A stretch of DNA of 13,132 nucleotides from UMGS1002 sp050309735 (GCA_050309735.1 JBNRMS010000033.1:1-13132), one strand, 5' to 3'. Positions 1 to 8,946 are shown, numbered from the stretch's first letter. Numbers and translations: made by a program. Notes: generated by a model from the letters alone, not told the origin.

Positions 1-120
1 ACCCCAACGTGCGTTGTAGTGTGCCTTCCTCCTCAAAATTATTATATAACAAAAATCGCCGCCCGCAGCACTCTTTCATTCCTATTTGTGCTGACGCATA
101 GCGGCAGAATGGAAATTAAA

Positions 121-843
121 ATGAAAACATTTAAAACACGAGATGTCGGCTCGCTTCTGCGAAAGAACAGCTACCCCGGGCGAGGAATTATCGCCGGGAA
201 GTCGAAAAACGGCAAATATGCCGTTGCCGCCTATTTCATCATGGGGCGCAGCGAAAACAGCCGAAACCGAGTGTTCGACGATTTTGGAGATCGGGTGATG
301 ATCTACCCGTATGACGCCTCAAAGGTCAAAGACCCCTCGCTGATTATATATTCGCCGGTGAGGAAGCTGGGGCGCAGACTCATAGTTTCCAACGGCGACC
401 AGACCGACACAATATACGATTTTCTCAATGCCGGCAAAAGCTTTGAGGAGGCGCTCGAAACCCGGGAATTTGAGCCCGACAGCCCAAATTTCACCCCTCG
501 CATCAGCGCCCTTCTTGATTTCACCGAAGGCTACAGATATAAAATGAGCATCCTCAAAAGCGCCGACGCAGCCGGCTCGGGCTGCTGCCGGCACACATTT
601 TCCTATGCACCGACCGACGGCGTCGGTCACTTTATCCACACCTATAAGAGCGACGGCGAGCCGCTCCCGTCTTTTGTCGGCGAGCCTGAGCGGGTTACAA
701 TCCTCAACAGCATCGACGCCTTCACAAGAAAAATATGGGACAACCTCAATGCCGAAAATAAGGTTTCGCTTTATGTCAGATATATCTCGCTCTCGTCCGG
801 CCGCGCGACAGTGCGGGTGGTGAACAAAAATGTGAGGGATTAA
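121..843 (+). CDS. purO: PurO-type IMP cyclohydrolase (stand-alone)
   Basis: This protein probably closes the ring of FAICAR to give IMP, the final step of de novo purine synthesis, in the cytoplasm. From the ATG at 121 it has 240 residues. Visible signatures are YPGRGII at residues 18-24, YFIMGRSENSRNR at 38-50, NGDQTDTIY at 91-99 and a later NFTPRIS segment. I recognise these as the PurO-type cyclohydrolase family, first known from archaea and unrelated to the N-terminal domain of PurH. The ATG at 121 gives MKTFKTRDVG and is the usual distance before the YPGRG motif. An in-frame ATG at 109 is also possible, and neither has a strong Shine-Dalgarno site. The upstream open extension to the GTG at 19 looks non-coding. 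The gene lies 4 nt before the AICAR formyltransferase that makes its substrate, which strongly supports the assignment. Confidence 0.87.
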   Translation: MKTFKTRDVGSLLRKNSYPGRGIIAGKSKNGKYAVAAYFIMGRSENSRNRVFDDFGDRVMIYPYDASKVKDPSLIIYSPVRKLGRRLIVSNGDQTDTIYDFLNAGKSFEEALETREFEPDSPNFTPRISALLDFTEGYRYKMSILKSADAAGSGCCRHTFSYAPTDGVGHFIHTYKSDGEPLPSFVGEPERVTILNSIDAFTRKIWDNLNAENKVSLYVRYISLSSGRATVRVVNKNVRD

Positions 844-847
844 CTTA

Positions 848-2032
848 ATGAAAGAATTTGAACTTAAATACGGCTGCAATCCAAATCAAAAGCCGGCTAA
901 AATATATATGAAAAACGGGGGCGCACTCCCCCTTGAAATCCTCTCGGGCCGCCCCGGATACATCAATTTTCTTGACGCGCTTAACGCATGGCAGCTTGTA
1001 AAAGAGCTGCGCGAGGCAACCGGCAGGGTGGCGGCCACCTCCTTCAAGCACGTCAGCCCTGCCGGAGCGGCATTGGGAAGGTTGCTTGACGAGAGGGAGA
1101 AGAGAGCCTTTTTTGTTGATGACATCAAGGGGCTCGACTCCTCTCCCCTTGCCTCAGCCTACGCACGCGCCCGAGGAACCGACCGTATGTCGGCCTTCGG
1201 CGACTTCATTGCCCTCTCGGACACCTGCGACGCTCTGTGTGCGTCTATCATAAAGCGCGAGGTTTCAGACGGCATAATCGCCCCGGGATACACACCCGAG
1301 GCGCTCGAAATTCTCAAAACAAAGCGAAACGGCGCATATAACATAATAAAAATCGACCGCGACTATATTCCCGCGCCGACAGAGGAGAAGGATGTCTTTG
1401 GCATCACATTCACGCAGGGGAGAAACGACACAAAAATAGACCGCTCGATGCTCACAAATATCGTAACAAAGAACAAGTCGCTCCCCGACGAGGCAGCGCT
1501 AGACCTGATAGTTGCCCTGATAACTCTAAAATATACCCAGTCAAACTCGGTATGCTATGCATATGGCGGTCAGACAACCGGCGTTGGTGCCGGGCAGCAA
1601 TCGCGAATCCACTGCACCCGCCTTGCAGGCTCGAAATCTGACAACTTCTTCCTGCGCCAGAGCGACAAAGCTCTCTCACTTCCCTTCCGTGCCGACGTCA
1701 GCCGACCCGACCGCAACAACGCAATTGACCTCTATGTCACAGATGAGGAGAACGACCTTCTTGACGACGGCGTCTGGCAGACCTACTTCACCGAGCGCCC
1801 CGCCCCCTTCACACAAGAGGAAAAGAGGGCATATCTTTCGGCCGTCACCGGTCTCTCGCTCGGCTCAGACGCCTTCTTCCCCTTCGCCGATAATATCGAA
1901 CGCGCTCGCGCAAGCGGCGTCTCCTACATTGCTCAGCCCGGCGGCTCGCTGCGCGACGAGGTAGTTATCGAGGCCGCCGACAGGTACGGCATGGTGATGG
2001 CCTGCACCGGGGTGAGACTATTCCATCATTAA
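848..2032 (+). CDS. Stand-alone AICAR formyltransferase (PurH C-terminal domain equivalent)
   Basis: This protein transfers a formyl group from 10-formyl-THF to AICAR to give FAICAR, the penultimate step to IMP. It has 394 residues, matching only the transformylase part of the roughly 530-residue bifunctional PurH. The cyclohydrolase half is absent and supplied by the gene just upstream. Recognisable motifs are YGCNPNQ at residues 8-14 (YGENPHQ in PurH), FKHVSPAG with the catalytic-type Lys67-His68, GQTTGVGAGQQSR in the middle, SDAFFPFADNIERA, QPGGSLRD from 363, and a C-terminal CTGVRLFHH. SPAG replaces the NPCG usual in PurH. The start is supported by GAGGG at 834-838, nine nt upstream and overlapping the end of the previous gene, so translation is probably coupled. 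Some authors call stand-alone forms purV; databases often use purH. Confidence 0.94.
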   Translation: MKEFELKYGCNPNQKPAKIYMKNGGALPLEILSGRPGYINFLDALNAWQLVKELREATGRVAATSFKHVSPAGAALGRLLDEREKRAFFVDDIKGLDSSPLASAYARARGTDRMSAFGDFIALSDTCDALCASIIKREVSDGIIAPGYTPEALEILKTKRNGAYNIIKIDRDYIPAPTEEKDVFGITFTQGRNDTKIDRSMLTNIVTKNKSLPDEAALDLIVALITLKYTQSNSVCYAYGGQTTGVGAGQQSRIHCTRLAGSKSDNFFLRQSDKALSLPFRADVSRPDRNNAIDLYVTDEENDLLDDGVWQTYFTERPAPFTQEEKRAYLSAVTGLSLGSDAFFPFADNIERARASGVSYIAQPGGSLRDEVVIEAADRYGMVMACTGVRLFHH

Positions 2033-2047
2033 GTTAAAACACTCTTT

Positions 2048-2083
2048 GGATAGCGAGTGAATAGTGCGAGAGCGCTTCGCTCT
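2048..2083 (+). repeat. Degenerate heptamer-type repeat plus small hairpin
   Basis: The 115-nt gap between the AICAR formyltransferase gene and purD starts with GGATAGCGA directly followed by GTGAATAG (2048-2064). Both blocks occur in the same order in the reverse complement of the heptamer array at 10097-10131. Next is a hairpin with stem AGAGCG/CGCTCT (2069-2074 with 2078-2083) and a CTT loop. Only a weak T-rich stretch follows (2091-2096), so termination would be partial at best. It could act as an attenuator, a processing site, or simply be a mobile-repeat remnant. Confidence 0.5.
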
Positions 2084-2147
2084 TAGAGTACTTTTCTAAA
2101 TACGACTATATACGACGAGAAAATGAAAAAACAAGGAATTATTATAA

Positions 2148-3437
2148 ATGAAGATAATGGTAGTCGGGAGCGGCGGGCGAGAGCACGCCATAATTAAAAA
2201 AATCAAAGAGAACCCAAAAGTAAAAGAAATTTACGCCCTGCCCGGAAACGGCGGCATCTCACGCGACGCCATATGCGTCGACATCGGGCAGAAGGACATA
2301 ACAAACATTGTCCTCTTTGCGATTGACCACAAAATCGACTACGCAATAATAGCCCCCGACGACCCGCTTGCCCTTGGCGCCGTCGACGCGCTAAACCGCG
2401 CGGGTGTCGAATGCTTTGGCCCTGTCGCGAAGGCTGCCGAGATTGAGAGCAGCAAGGTTTTTGCCAAGCAGCTTATGAAGAAATACGGTATTCCGACCGC
2501 CGAATACCAGGTTTTTGACTCCTCGGCAAAGGCGCTCGGATATCTTGAGAGCGCTCCCATGCCGATAGTTATAAAGGCGGACGGGCTCGCGCTCGGCAAG
2601 GGCGTTATAATCGCGCATGATATTAATGAGGCAAGGGCGGCCGTCCGCTCGATTATGGAGGATAAAATTTTCGGCTCAAGCGGAAATAAGATTGTAATCG
2701 AGGAGTTTCTTACCGGCCCTGAGGTGTCGGTTCTGGCCTTTACAGACGGCTCTACCATCGTGCCGATGGTCTCCTCGATGGACCACAAGCGCGCGCTTGA
2801 CCGGGATATGGGAGCGAACACCGGCGGCATGGGAGCCATCGCGCCCAATCCCTATTATACCGATGAAATAGCCGAGCGCTGCATGGAAACCATCTTCCGC
2901 CCAACGGTTGACGCCATGCGCGCTGAGGGCAGGGAATTCCGCGGCTGTCTTTTTTTTGGACTTATGCTGACCGAATCGGGGCCGCGCGTGATAGAATACA
3001 ACTGCCGTTTCGGAGACCCCGAGGCGCAGACCGTTCTGCCCCTGCTCAAGACCGATCTTCTGACCGTCATGCAAGCGGTGACACGCGGACGGCTCGCAAG
3101 CCTTAAGGTTGAGTTCAGCAGCAAACATTCCTGTTGCGTGGTGATGGCTTCGGGCGGATATCCGGGGAAATACGCAACCGGATATCCGATTGAAATTGAT
3201 AACGCGGTACTGCCCGACATCGTTGTCGCCGGAGCGCGGATTTCAGACGACAGGCAGCGCCTTTTGACCTCGGGTGGGCGGGTGCTCGGCGTGCTCGGCA
3301 TCGGAGACACATTAGCAGAAGCTGTTGACAAGGCATACACAAATGTGTCAAAAATAAGCTTTGAGGATTCATTTCATCGCTCGGATATCGGCGAATCTGC
3401 TCTGTCGGCCGATTCTATGATTAAAATAAAAGCATAA
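2148..3437 (+). CDS. purD: Phosphoribosylamine-glycine ligase (GAR synthetase)
   Basis: PurD joins phosphoribosylamine and glycine with ATP to make glycinamide ribonucleotide, step 2 of purine synthesis. The 429 residues match the family's usual length. In order it shows the N-terminal GSGGREHA at residues 7-14, an ATP-grasp core with KADGLALGKG at 143-152, the conserved MGANTGGMGA stretch, and the signature EYNCRFGDPEAQ at 283-294 that carries metal and ATP ligands. The C-terminal part has the expected ASGGYPGKY segment. AAGGAA at 2133-2138 sits nine nt before the ATG and fixes the start. The gap from the upstream gene is 115 nt and the gap to purL is 76 nt. It is probably co-transcribed with both, although the upstream gap holds a small hairpin that could reduce read-through. 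Confidence 0.97.
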   Translation: MKIMVVGSGGREHAIIKKIKENPKVKEIYALPGNGGISRDAICVDIGQKDITNIVLFAIDHKIDYAIIAPDDPLALGAVDALNRAGVECFGPVAKAAEIESSKVFAKQLMKKYGIPTAEYQVFDSSAKALGYLESAPMPIVIKADGLALGKGVIIAHDINEARAAVRSIMEDKIFGSSGNKIVIEEFLTGPEVSVLAFTDGSTIVPMVSSMDHKRALDRDMGANTGGMGAIAPNPYYTDEIAERCMETIFRPTVDAMRAEGREFRGCLFFGLMLTESGPRVIEYNCRFGDPEAQTVLPLLKTDLLTVMQAVTRGRLASLKVEFSSKHSCCVVMASGGYPGKYATGYPIEIDNAVLPDIVVAGARISDDRQRLLTSGGRVLGVLGIGDTLAEAVDKAYTNVSKISFEDSFHRSDIGESALSADSMIKIKA

Positions 3438-3447
3438 TACTATTCGC

Positions 3448-3479
3448 ACTGAAATCCGATAAATATTATGAATTTCAGT
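3448..3479 (+). repeat. Inverted repeat in the purD-purL gap
   Basis: ACTGAAAT (3448-3455) is matched perfectly by ATTTCAGT (3472-3479) around a 16-nt AT-rich loop. It is followed by CTCTTTATATT, not a real T-run. The stem is AT-rich and weak, so it is unlikely to be a strong terminator. It may affect mRNA stability between purD and purL, or be chance. Confidence 0.35.
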
Positions 3480-3497
3480 CTCTTTATATTAAAATTG

Positions 3498-3504
3498 AAA
3501 GGTG
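3498..3504 (+). promoter_or_regulatory. Ribosome binding site of purL
   Basis: AAAGGTG lies nine nt before the ATG at 3514 and decides the start. The GTG at 3502 also opens this frame but overlaps the site itself and has nothing suitable upstream. Confidence 0.7.
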
Positions 3505-3513
3505 TTTTTTCAG

Positions 3514-6500
3514 ATGGTTTACCGCGTTTTTGTGGAAAAGAAAAAAGAGCTGGCAAATGAGGCAGCCTCACTCGCCCATGATTTGCGCAATCTGCTCGGC
3601 ATAACTTCGCTTGAAAAACTGCGGGTTATCAACCGCTACGACGTTGAGAATATCGACGCCGAGCTTTTTGAGCTGTCGGTGAGAAATGTTTTCTCGGAGC
3701 CGCAGCTTGATATCGTGTCGAGCGAGCTTGACGCAGAGGGAGGAGAGGTAATCGCGGTTGAGTACCTGCCGGGGCAGTTTGACCAGCGAGCCGACTCGGC
3801 GGCGCAATGCATACAGATTATCTCGCAGGGCGAGCGTCCGATTGTTCGCAATGCACGAATTTATGTACTCTACGGTGAGCTTGACCGACATGCAATGGCG
3901 GCTATAAAGAAATATCTCATAAACCCGGTAGAGTCACGCGAGGCATCGATGGCTCTGCCCAAAACGCTCGCTGCTGAATACGCCATGCCCGGGAGCGTCG
4001 AGATACTTCACGGCTTCAATTCGCTAGATGAGTCCGGCCTTGCCGATTTTATCAAGGAGCGCGGACTTGCAATGGACGAGGACGATATCGCCTTTTTGCA
4101 AAAGTACTTTATCAGCGAGCGCCGAGACCCCACAATAACCGAGATTCGCATGATAGATACCTATTGGTCAGACCACTGCCGACACACCACCTTTCTCACC
4201 ACTATAGACGACGTCTCTTTTGAGGACGAAACAATACGCCACACATACGATGAATATCTTAATATTCGCCGCCTTATCTCAACAAAAAAGCCGGTTAGCC
4301 TTATGGATATCGCAACCGTCGCGGCCAAATACCTAAGGAGCACTGGACGGCTGGCAAAACTTGACCTGTCCGAGGAGGTAAATGCCTGCACGGTTAGGAT
4401 AAACGTCGAGGTCGACGGTACTGTTGAGCCCTGGCTCCTGCTTTTCAAGAACGAAACTCACAATCATCCGACTGAAATAGAACCCTTCGGCGGTGCGGCA
4501 ACCTGCATAGGCGGCGCCATACGCGACCCGCTCTCGGGGCGCGCTTATGTCTATGGTGCCATGAGGGTGACCGGCGCTGCCGATCCGACAAGGCCTGTGA
4601 GCCAAACGCTAAAGGGCAAGCTTCCTCAGCGCAAGATAGTGACAACGGCGGCGGCGGGCTATTCCTCCTACGGAAACCAAATAGGCCTTGCAACCGGCAT
4701 TGTCGACGAGATATACCACGATGGATACGCAGCAAAGCGCATGGAGATAGGAGCCGTCATCGCGGCGGCGCCCGAGACAAATGTGCGGCGCGAGACTCCG
4801 GCGCCGGGCGACGCTATAATCCTTATCGGCGGCCGAACCGGGCGCGACGGCTGCGGCGGGGCAACCGGTTCCTCGAAATCACACACCATAGAGTCGCTTG
4901 AGACCTGCGGCGCCGAGGTGCAGAAGGGCAACGCACCCGAGGAGCGAAAGCTCCAGCGCCTCTTCCGCAATCGCGAGGCATCCCGGATGATAAAGCGCTG
5001 CAATGATTTCGGCGCCGGAGGAGTGTCTGTGGCTATCGGCGAGCTGGCAGACGGGCTTGATATCGACCTTGACTGTGTCCCCAAAAAATATGAAGGGCTT
5101 GACGGAACCGAGCTTGCAATCAGCGAATCACAGGAGAGAATGGCGGTCGTCGTCGCAGAGAGCGATGTCGCGCGCTTTCTTGAGCTTGCAGAGAGCGAGA
5201 ATCTTGAGGCAACCGTGGTTGCAAAGGTCAAAGCCGAGCCCCGGCTCACAATGCGCTGGAAGGGCGGAGTAATAGTCGATGTCGACCGCAAATTCCTCAA
5301 TTCAAACGGCGCTGAGAAGCATATATCGGCCGCCGTTGCACCACCGAAAAATTATGCAAAAGAGCCGGTCAGCGACTTTGACGCCGGCCTTCGCGCCCTC
5401 CTGACAGATCTTAACGTCTGCTCAAAGCGCGGGCTTGGCGAAATGTTTGACTCAACCGTCGGCGCGGGAACAATACTCATGCCACATGGCGGAGCATATC
5501 AGTCAACTCCGATACAGGCAATGGTTCAGAAAATCTCGCTTGAGCAAAAGCATACAGATGATTGCTCGCTGATGTCCTGGGGGTTTAACCCCTTCATCTC
5601 CGAGAAAAGCCCCTACCACGGAGCATACCTTGCCGTTGTCGAGTCTGTTTCAAAGCTTGTCGTCTCGGGCGCCGAGTTTCACGACGTCTATCTGACCTTC
5701 CAGGAATATTTTGAAAAGCTCGGCCGCGACCGATACCGTTGGGGCAAGCCGCTCGCGGCTCTGCTCGGAGCCTTCAGGGCGCAGATCGACCTCGGCATTG
5801 CCGCGGTCGGCGGAAAAGACTCTATGAGCGGCTCATTTGAAGACCTTGACGTGCCGCCTACTCTTGTATCCTTTGCGGTGACAACCGATAAAACAGCGAA
5901 CATCAGCTCGCCCGAATTTAAACGAGCGGGAAGCCTTGTAGTCTGGCTCAAGCCGAATTACCGGGACGATAGGCTGCCCGAGGCAGCATCGCTTATCGAT
6001 GTTTACTCGTCTGTGCACAAGCTGCTCTCCTCGGGAAAGGCTCGCTCGGCTTGGACAACCACATACGGCGGCATGGCCGAGGGTATCTTTAAAATGTGTC
6101 TTGGCAACCGGCTTGGCTTTGAATTTGACGAGAATCTCTCGCTTGATGATATTTTCAGCTATTCTTACGGCTCTTTTCTCCTTGAGGTTGAGGAGGGCAC
6201 GCAAGTCGGGATTCCGGTCGGGCGTGTCACCGATAATGAAATTATTAAGTATAAAGACCACATGTTATCACTTAGTGAGCTGATAAAGGCTTACGATGAC
6301 AGGCTCGAGAGCGTCTTCCCCACGAAAGCCGCCGAGAGCAGGAAAGAAATAAAAACCCTCTCATACAACCGCACAGGCGAGCGGGTCAAGTATGTCGGCG
6401 CCCTGACCACCCGACCGCGAGTGGTTATACCTGTTTTCCCGGGAACAAACTGCGAGTATGACACAGCTAAGGTGATGCGCGATGCGGGTGCCGAGGCCGA

Positions 6501-7218
6501 AATATTTGTTATCAACAACCTAACTCCTGAGGGGGTAGCAAGGAGCACCGAGCGTTTCGCGGCCGAGGTTCGTCTATCACAAATGATAATTCTGCCCGGA
6601 GGATTTTCAGGGGGCGACGAGCCCGACGGTTCGGGCAAGTTTATCACCGCCTTTTTCCGAAATGGAGTTGTGAGAGAGGCCGTCACAGACCTTATTGATA
6701 ATCGCGGGGGGCTTATTTGCGGCATCTGCAACGGCTTTCAGGCGCTTATCAAGCTCGGTCTTGTTCCGTATGGAAAAATAATCGACGCAAGTGCCGACAG
6801 TCCCACCATTACTCTGAACACCATCGGCCGCCACCAGTCTCGCCTTGTCAGAACGCGCATTGTCTCAAATATTTCGCCCTGGCTGGCGGGTGTCGAGCCG
6901 GGTGAGATATACACCTGTCCGATTTCGCACGGTGAGGGACGAATCTACGCCTCGGAGGAGCAGATAGCCGCGCTTGCCGCAAACGGCCAGATAGCCACAC
7001 AGTATGTCGACATAGCCGGCAACGCCACCTACGATATCGACTTCAATCCTAACAATTCGATGTACGCCATCGAGGGGATAACCTCGCCTGACGGTCGGAT
7101 ATTCGGCAAAATGGGACACTCGGAACGCATTGGCTCAGGGCTATACAAAAATGTGCCGGGCATCTATGACATGAAAATGTTTGCCTCGGCTGTCGCATAC
7201 TTCAAAAAGGAGATTTAA
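3514..7218 (+). CDS. purL: Phosphoribosylformylglycinamidine synthase, single-chain large form
   Basis: PurL converts FGAR, glutamine and ATP to FGAM, step 4 of purine synthesis. From the ATG at 3514 it has 1234 residues, the large one-chain type with synthetase and glutaminase in one polypeptide, a little shorter than the about 1295-residue enterobacterial form. An N-terminal PurS-like region is followed by DTYWSDHCRHTTF at residues 215-227 and HNHPTEIEPFGGA at 316-328. Two AIR-synthase-like halves follow, including GGRTGRDGCGGATGS and VGGKDSMSG. The C-terminal class I glutaminase begins near PVFPGTNCEYDTAKV. Its nucleophile is Cys1072 in CGICNGFQ, and the probable partners are His1202 and Glu1204 in MGHSER. 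No frameshift or missing catalytic residue is seen. No separate purS or purQ is needed. Its last codons contain the ribosome site of fhs. Confidence 0.97.
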   Translation: MVYRVFVEKKKELANEAASLAHDLRNLLGITSLEKLRVINRYDVENIDAELFELSVRNVFSEPQLDIVSSELDAEGGEVIAVEYLPGQFDQRADSAAQCIQIISQGERPIVRNARIYVLYGELDRHAMAAIKKYLINPVESREASMALPKTLAAEYAMPGSVEILHGFNSLDESGLADFIKERGLAMDEDDIAFLQKYFISERRDPTITEIRMIDTYWSDHCRHTTFLTTIDDVSFEDETIRHTYDEYLNIRRLISTKKPVSLMDIATVAAKYLRSTGRLAKLDLSEEVNACTVRINVEVDGTVEPWLLLFKNETHNHPTEIEPFGGAATCIGGAIRDPLSGRAYVYGAMRVTGAADPTRPVSQTLKGKLPQRKIVTTAAAGYSSYGNQIGLATGIVDEIYHDGYAAKRMEIGAVIAAAPETNVRRETPAPGDAIILIGGRTGRDGCGGATGSSKSHTIESLETCGAEVQKGNAPEERKLQRLFRNREASRMIKRCNDFGAGGVSVAIGELADGLDIDLDCVPKKYEGLDGTELAISESQERMAVVVAESDVARFLELAESENLEATVVAKVKAEPRLTMRWKGGVIVDVDRKFLNSNGAEKHISAAVAPPKNYAKEPVSDFDAGLRALLTDLNVCSKRGLGEMFDSTVGAGTILMPHGGAYQSTPIQAMVQKISLEQKHTDDCSLMSWGFNPFISEKSPYHGAYLAVVESVSKLVVSGAEFHDVYLTFQEYFEKLGRDRYRWGKPLAALLGAFRAQIDLGIAAVGGKDSMSGSFEDLDVPPTLVSFAVTTDKTANISSPEFKRAGSLVVWLKPNYRDDRLPEAASLIDVYSSVHKLLSSGKARSAWTTTYGGMAEGIFKMCLGNRLGFEFDENLSLDDIFSYSYGSFLLEVEEGTQVGIPVGRVTDNEIIKYKDHMLSLSELIKAYDDRLESVFPTKAAESRKEIKTLSYNRTGERVKYVGALTTRPRVVIPVFPGTNCEYDTAKVMRDAGAEAEIFVINNLTPEGVARSTERFAAEVRLSQMIILPGGFSGGDEPDGSGKFITAFFRNGVVREAVTDLIDNRGGLICGICNGFQALIKLGLVPYGKIIDASADSPTITLNTIGRHQSRLVRTRIVSNISPWLAGVEPGEIYTCPISHGEGRIYASEEQIAALAANGQIATQYVDIAGNATYDIDFNPNNSMYAIEGITSPDGRIFGKMGHSERIGSGLYKNVPGIYDMKMFASAVAYFKKEI
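7208..7212 (+). promoter_or_regulatory. Ribosome binding site of fhs inside the end of purL
   Basis: AGGAG lies within the last codons of purL (which end at the TAA at 7216-7218), nine nt before the fhs ATG. A ribosome finishing purL covers this site, so translation of fhs is probably coupled to that of purL. Confidence 0.75.
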
Positions 7219-7221
7219 ATC

Positions 7222-8898
7222 ATGAAATGCCTTTCGGATATTGAAATTGCCCAGTCTTCGGCCATGCGGCCGATTTCCGAGATAGCGTCAAAAGCCGGGA
7301 TTGACGATAAATACCTTGAACAATATGGTCGCTATAAGGCTAAGGTCGACCTGTCGCTTCTGAGCAAGTCAGATCGCCCTGACGGTAAGCTGATTCTTGT
7401 CACCGCCATTACCCCCACGCCGGCCGGCGAGGGCAAGACCACCACCACAATAGGCCTTGCCGACGGTCTTTCTTCGATCGGCAAGCGGGCGGTCGTCGCG
7501 CTGCGCGAGCCCTCGCTTGGCCCGGTTTTCGGCATTAAGGGGGGTGCGGCCGGCGGTGGATATGCGCAGGTCGTGCCTATGGAGGACATAAATCTTCACT
7601 TCACCGGAGACTTTCACGCAATAGGCGCGGCCAATAATCTGCTCGCCGCCCTGCTCGACAACCACATCCATCAGGGCAACACACTCGGGATCGACCCGCG
7701 CAGAATTACATGGCGACGCTGCGTCGACATGAACGACCGGCAGCTCCGCAATATCGTCGGCGGACTTGGCGGGAAGGTAAACGGTGTGCCTCGCGAGGAC
7801 GGTTACGATATCACCGTCGCGAGCGAGGTTATGGCTGTGCTCTGCCTTGCCGATTCGATAAGCGACCTCAAATCGCGGCTTGCTCGAATTATCGTAGGAT
7901 ACACTTATGACAATATGCCGGTAACCTGCGCCGACCTTCGCGCCCAGGGCGCTATGGCGGCCCTGCTAAAGGACGCTCTAAAACCAAATCTCGTACAAAC
8001 GCTTGAAGGCACCCCGGCACTCGTCCACGGCGGCCCCTTTGCAAATATCGCCCACGGCTGCAATTCTCTATCAGCAACGCGGATGGCGCTCAAGCTCGGT
8101 GACTATGCAGTTACCGAAGCGGGCTTTGGCGCCGATCTTGGAGCCGAGAAGTTCTTTGATATAAAATGCCGGATGTCGGGGCTTGTTCCTTCGGCCGTTG
8201 TGGTCGTGGCAACAGTCCGTGCCCTGAAAATGCACGGAGGCTTATCTAAGAGTTCGCTTGGAATCGAGAATATCGAGGCGCTTGAGAGGGGGATTCCCAA
8301 TCTTTTACGCCATGTTTCAAACATAAAAAATGTATTCGGACTGCCTGCCGTTGTCGCAATCAACCGCTTCCCCACCGATACAGACGCCGAGATTTCCTTC
8401 ATTATCGAGAAATGCCGCTCACTCGGGGTAAGAACAGTTCTCTCAACAGTCTGGTCCGAGGGGGGGCGCGGCGGCGAGGCACTGGCTCGCGAGGTTGTGC
8501 GGCTGTGCGAGGAAGATACGCCGAATTTCAAATATGCTTATGACGAAAATCTCTCGATTGAAGAAAAAATCAAGGCGATAGTCACGAAAATCTATGGCGG
8601 AGCCTCTGTTAATATCCTGCCGGCAGCCAAAAAGCAGATTGAAGAGCTTGACCTGCTCGGTTTCTCAAAGCACCCTATCTGCATGGCAAAAACCCAGTAC
8701 AGCTTCAGCGACGACCCCGCAAAACTCGGCGCACCCGAGGGCTTCGAGGTCACGATCAAAAACCTGAAAGTCTCTGCCGGCGCCGGCTTTATTGTTGTTC
8801 TCACAGGCGACATAATGACAATGCCGGGGCTTCCTAAATCTCCCTCAGCCGAGCGCATAAACCTTGATGATAATGGCGTTATATCGGGGTTGTTCTAA
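7222..8898 (+). CDS. fhs: Formate-tetrahydrofolate ligase
   Basis: Fhs uses ATP to join formate to tetrahydrofolate, giving 10-formyl-THF. Its 558 residues match the family length. The P-loop-like TPTPAGEGKTT at residues 64-74 is diagnostic. It is followed by LREPSLGPVFGIKGGAAGGG, the DFHAIGAANNLLAA segment and the expected C-terminal part with MTMPGLPKSPSA. The gene starts 3 nt after purL. In this context its likely main job is to supply 10-formyl-THF to the AICAR formyltransferase (and to PurN, not in the window). The family is typical of anaerobes, where it also serves acetogenesis or formate assimilation, but nothing here indicates a Wood-Ljungdahl cluster. It is the last gene of the pur cluster, with a weak hairpin after it. 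Confidence 0.98.
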   Translation: MKCLSDIEIAQSSAMRPISEIASKAGIDDKYLEQYGRYKAKVDLSLLSKSDRPDGKLILVTAITPTPAGEGKTTTTIGLADGLSSIGKRAVVALREPSLGPVFGIKGGAAGGGYAQVVPMEDINLHFTGDFHAIGAANNLLAALLDNHIHQGNTLGIDPRRITWRRCVDMNDRQLRNIVGGLGGKVNGVPREDGYDITVASEVMAVLCLADSISDLKSRLARIIVGYTYDNMPVTCADLRAQGAMAALLKDALKPNLVQTLEGTPALVHGGPFANIAHGCNSLSATRMALKLGDYAVTEAGFGADLGAEKFFDIKCRMSGLVPSAVVVVATVRALKMHGGLSKSSLGIENIEALERGIPNLLRHVSNIKNVFGLPAVVAINRFPTDTDAEISFIIEKCRSLGVRTVLSTVWSEGGRGGEALAREVVRLCEEDTPNFKYAYDENLSIEEKIKAIVTKIYGGASVNILPAAKKQIEELDLLGFSKHPICMAKTQYSFSDDPAKLGAPEGFEVTIKNLKVSAGAGFIVVLTGDIMTMPGLPKSPSAERINLDDNGVISGLF

Positions 8899-8912
8899 AT
8901 TTACAGCAGACT

Positions 8913-8943
8913 AAGAGGGCTTTGAACCCGCCCCCTTCTTTCG
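8913..8943 (+). terminator. Putative terminator after fhs
   Basis: AAGAGGGC (8913-8920) pairs with GCCCCCTT (8930-8937) with one mismatch across a nine-nt loop, and is followed by the T-rich TTCTTTC stretch. It sits 15 nt after the fhs stop and just before a strong promoter, the right place to end the pur transcript. The T-run is interrupted, so strength is uncertain. Confidence 0.45.
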
Positions 8944-8946
8944 CTA

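Noticed and set aside
19..120. Upstream extension of the cyclohydrolase frame to a GTG at 19
   Set aside because: The extra residues do not resemble the family N-terminus, the GTG has no ribosome site, and good starts exist at 121 or 109.
1..120. Promoter, purine riboswitch or end of an upstream gene before the first gene
   Set aside because: AT-rich TATTATATAAC is present, but no -35 at suitable spacing and no purine-riboswitch core were seen. A frame ending at TAG 17-19 is too short to identify.
2339..2848. Long antisense open frame opposite purD
   Set aside because: It is the mirror of a GC-rich coding sequence, with no ribosome site and low-complexity Ser/Ala-rich translation.
4668..5300. 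210-codon antisense open frame opposite purL
   Set aside because: Ser/Arg-rich shadow translation of a well-conserved enzyme gene, with no start context.
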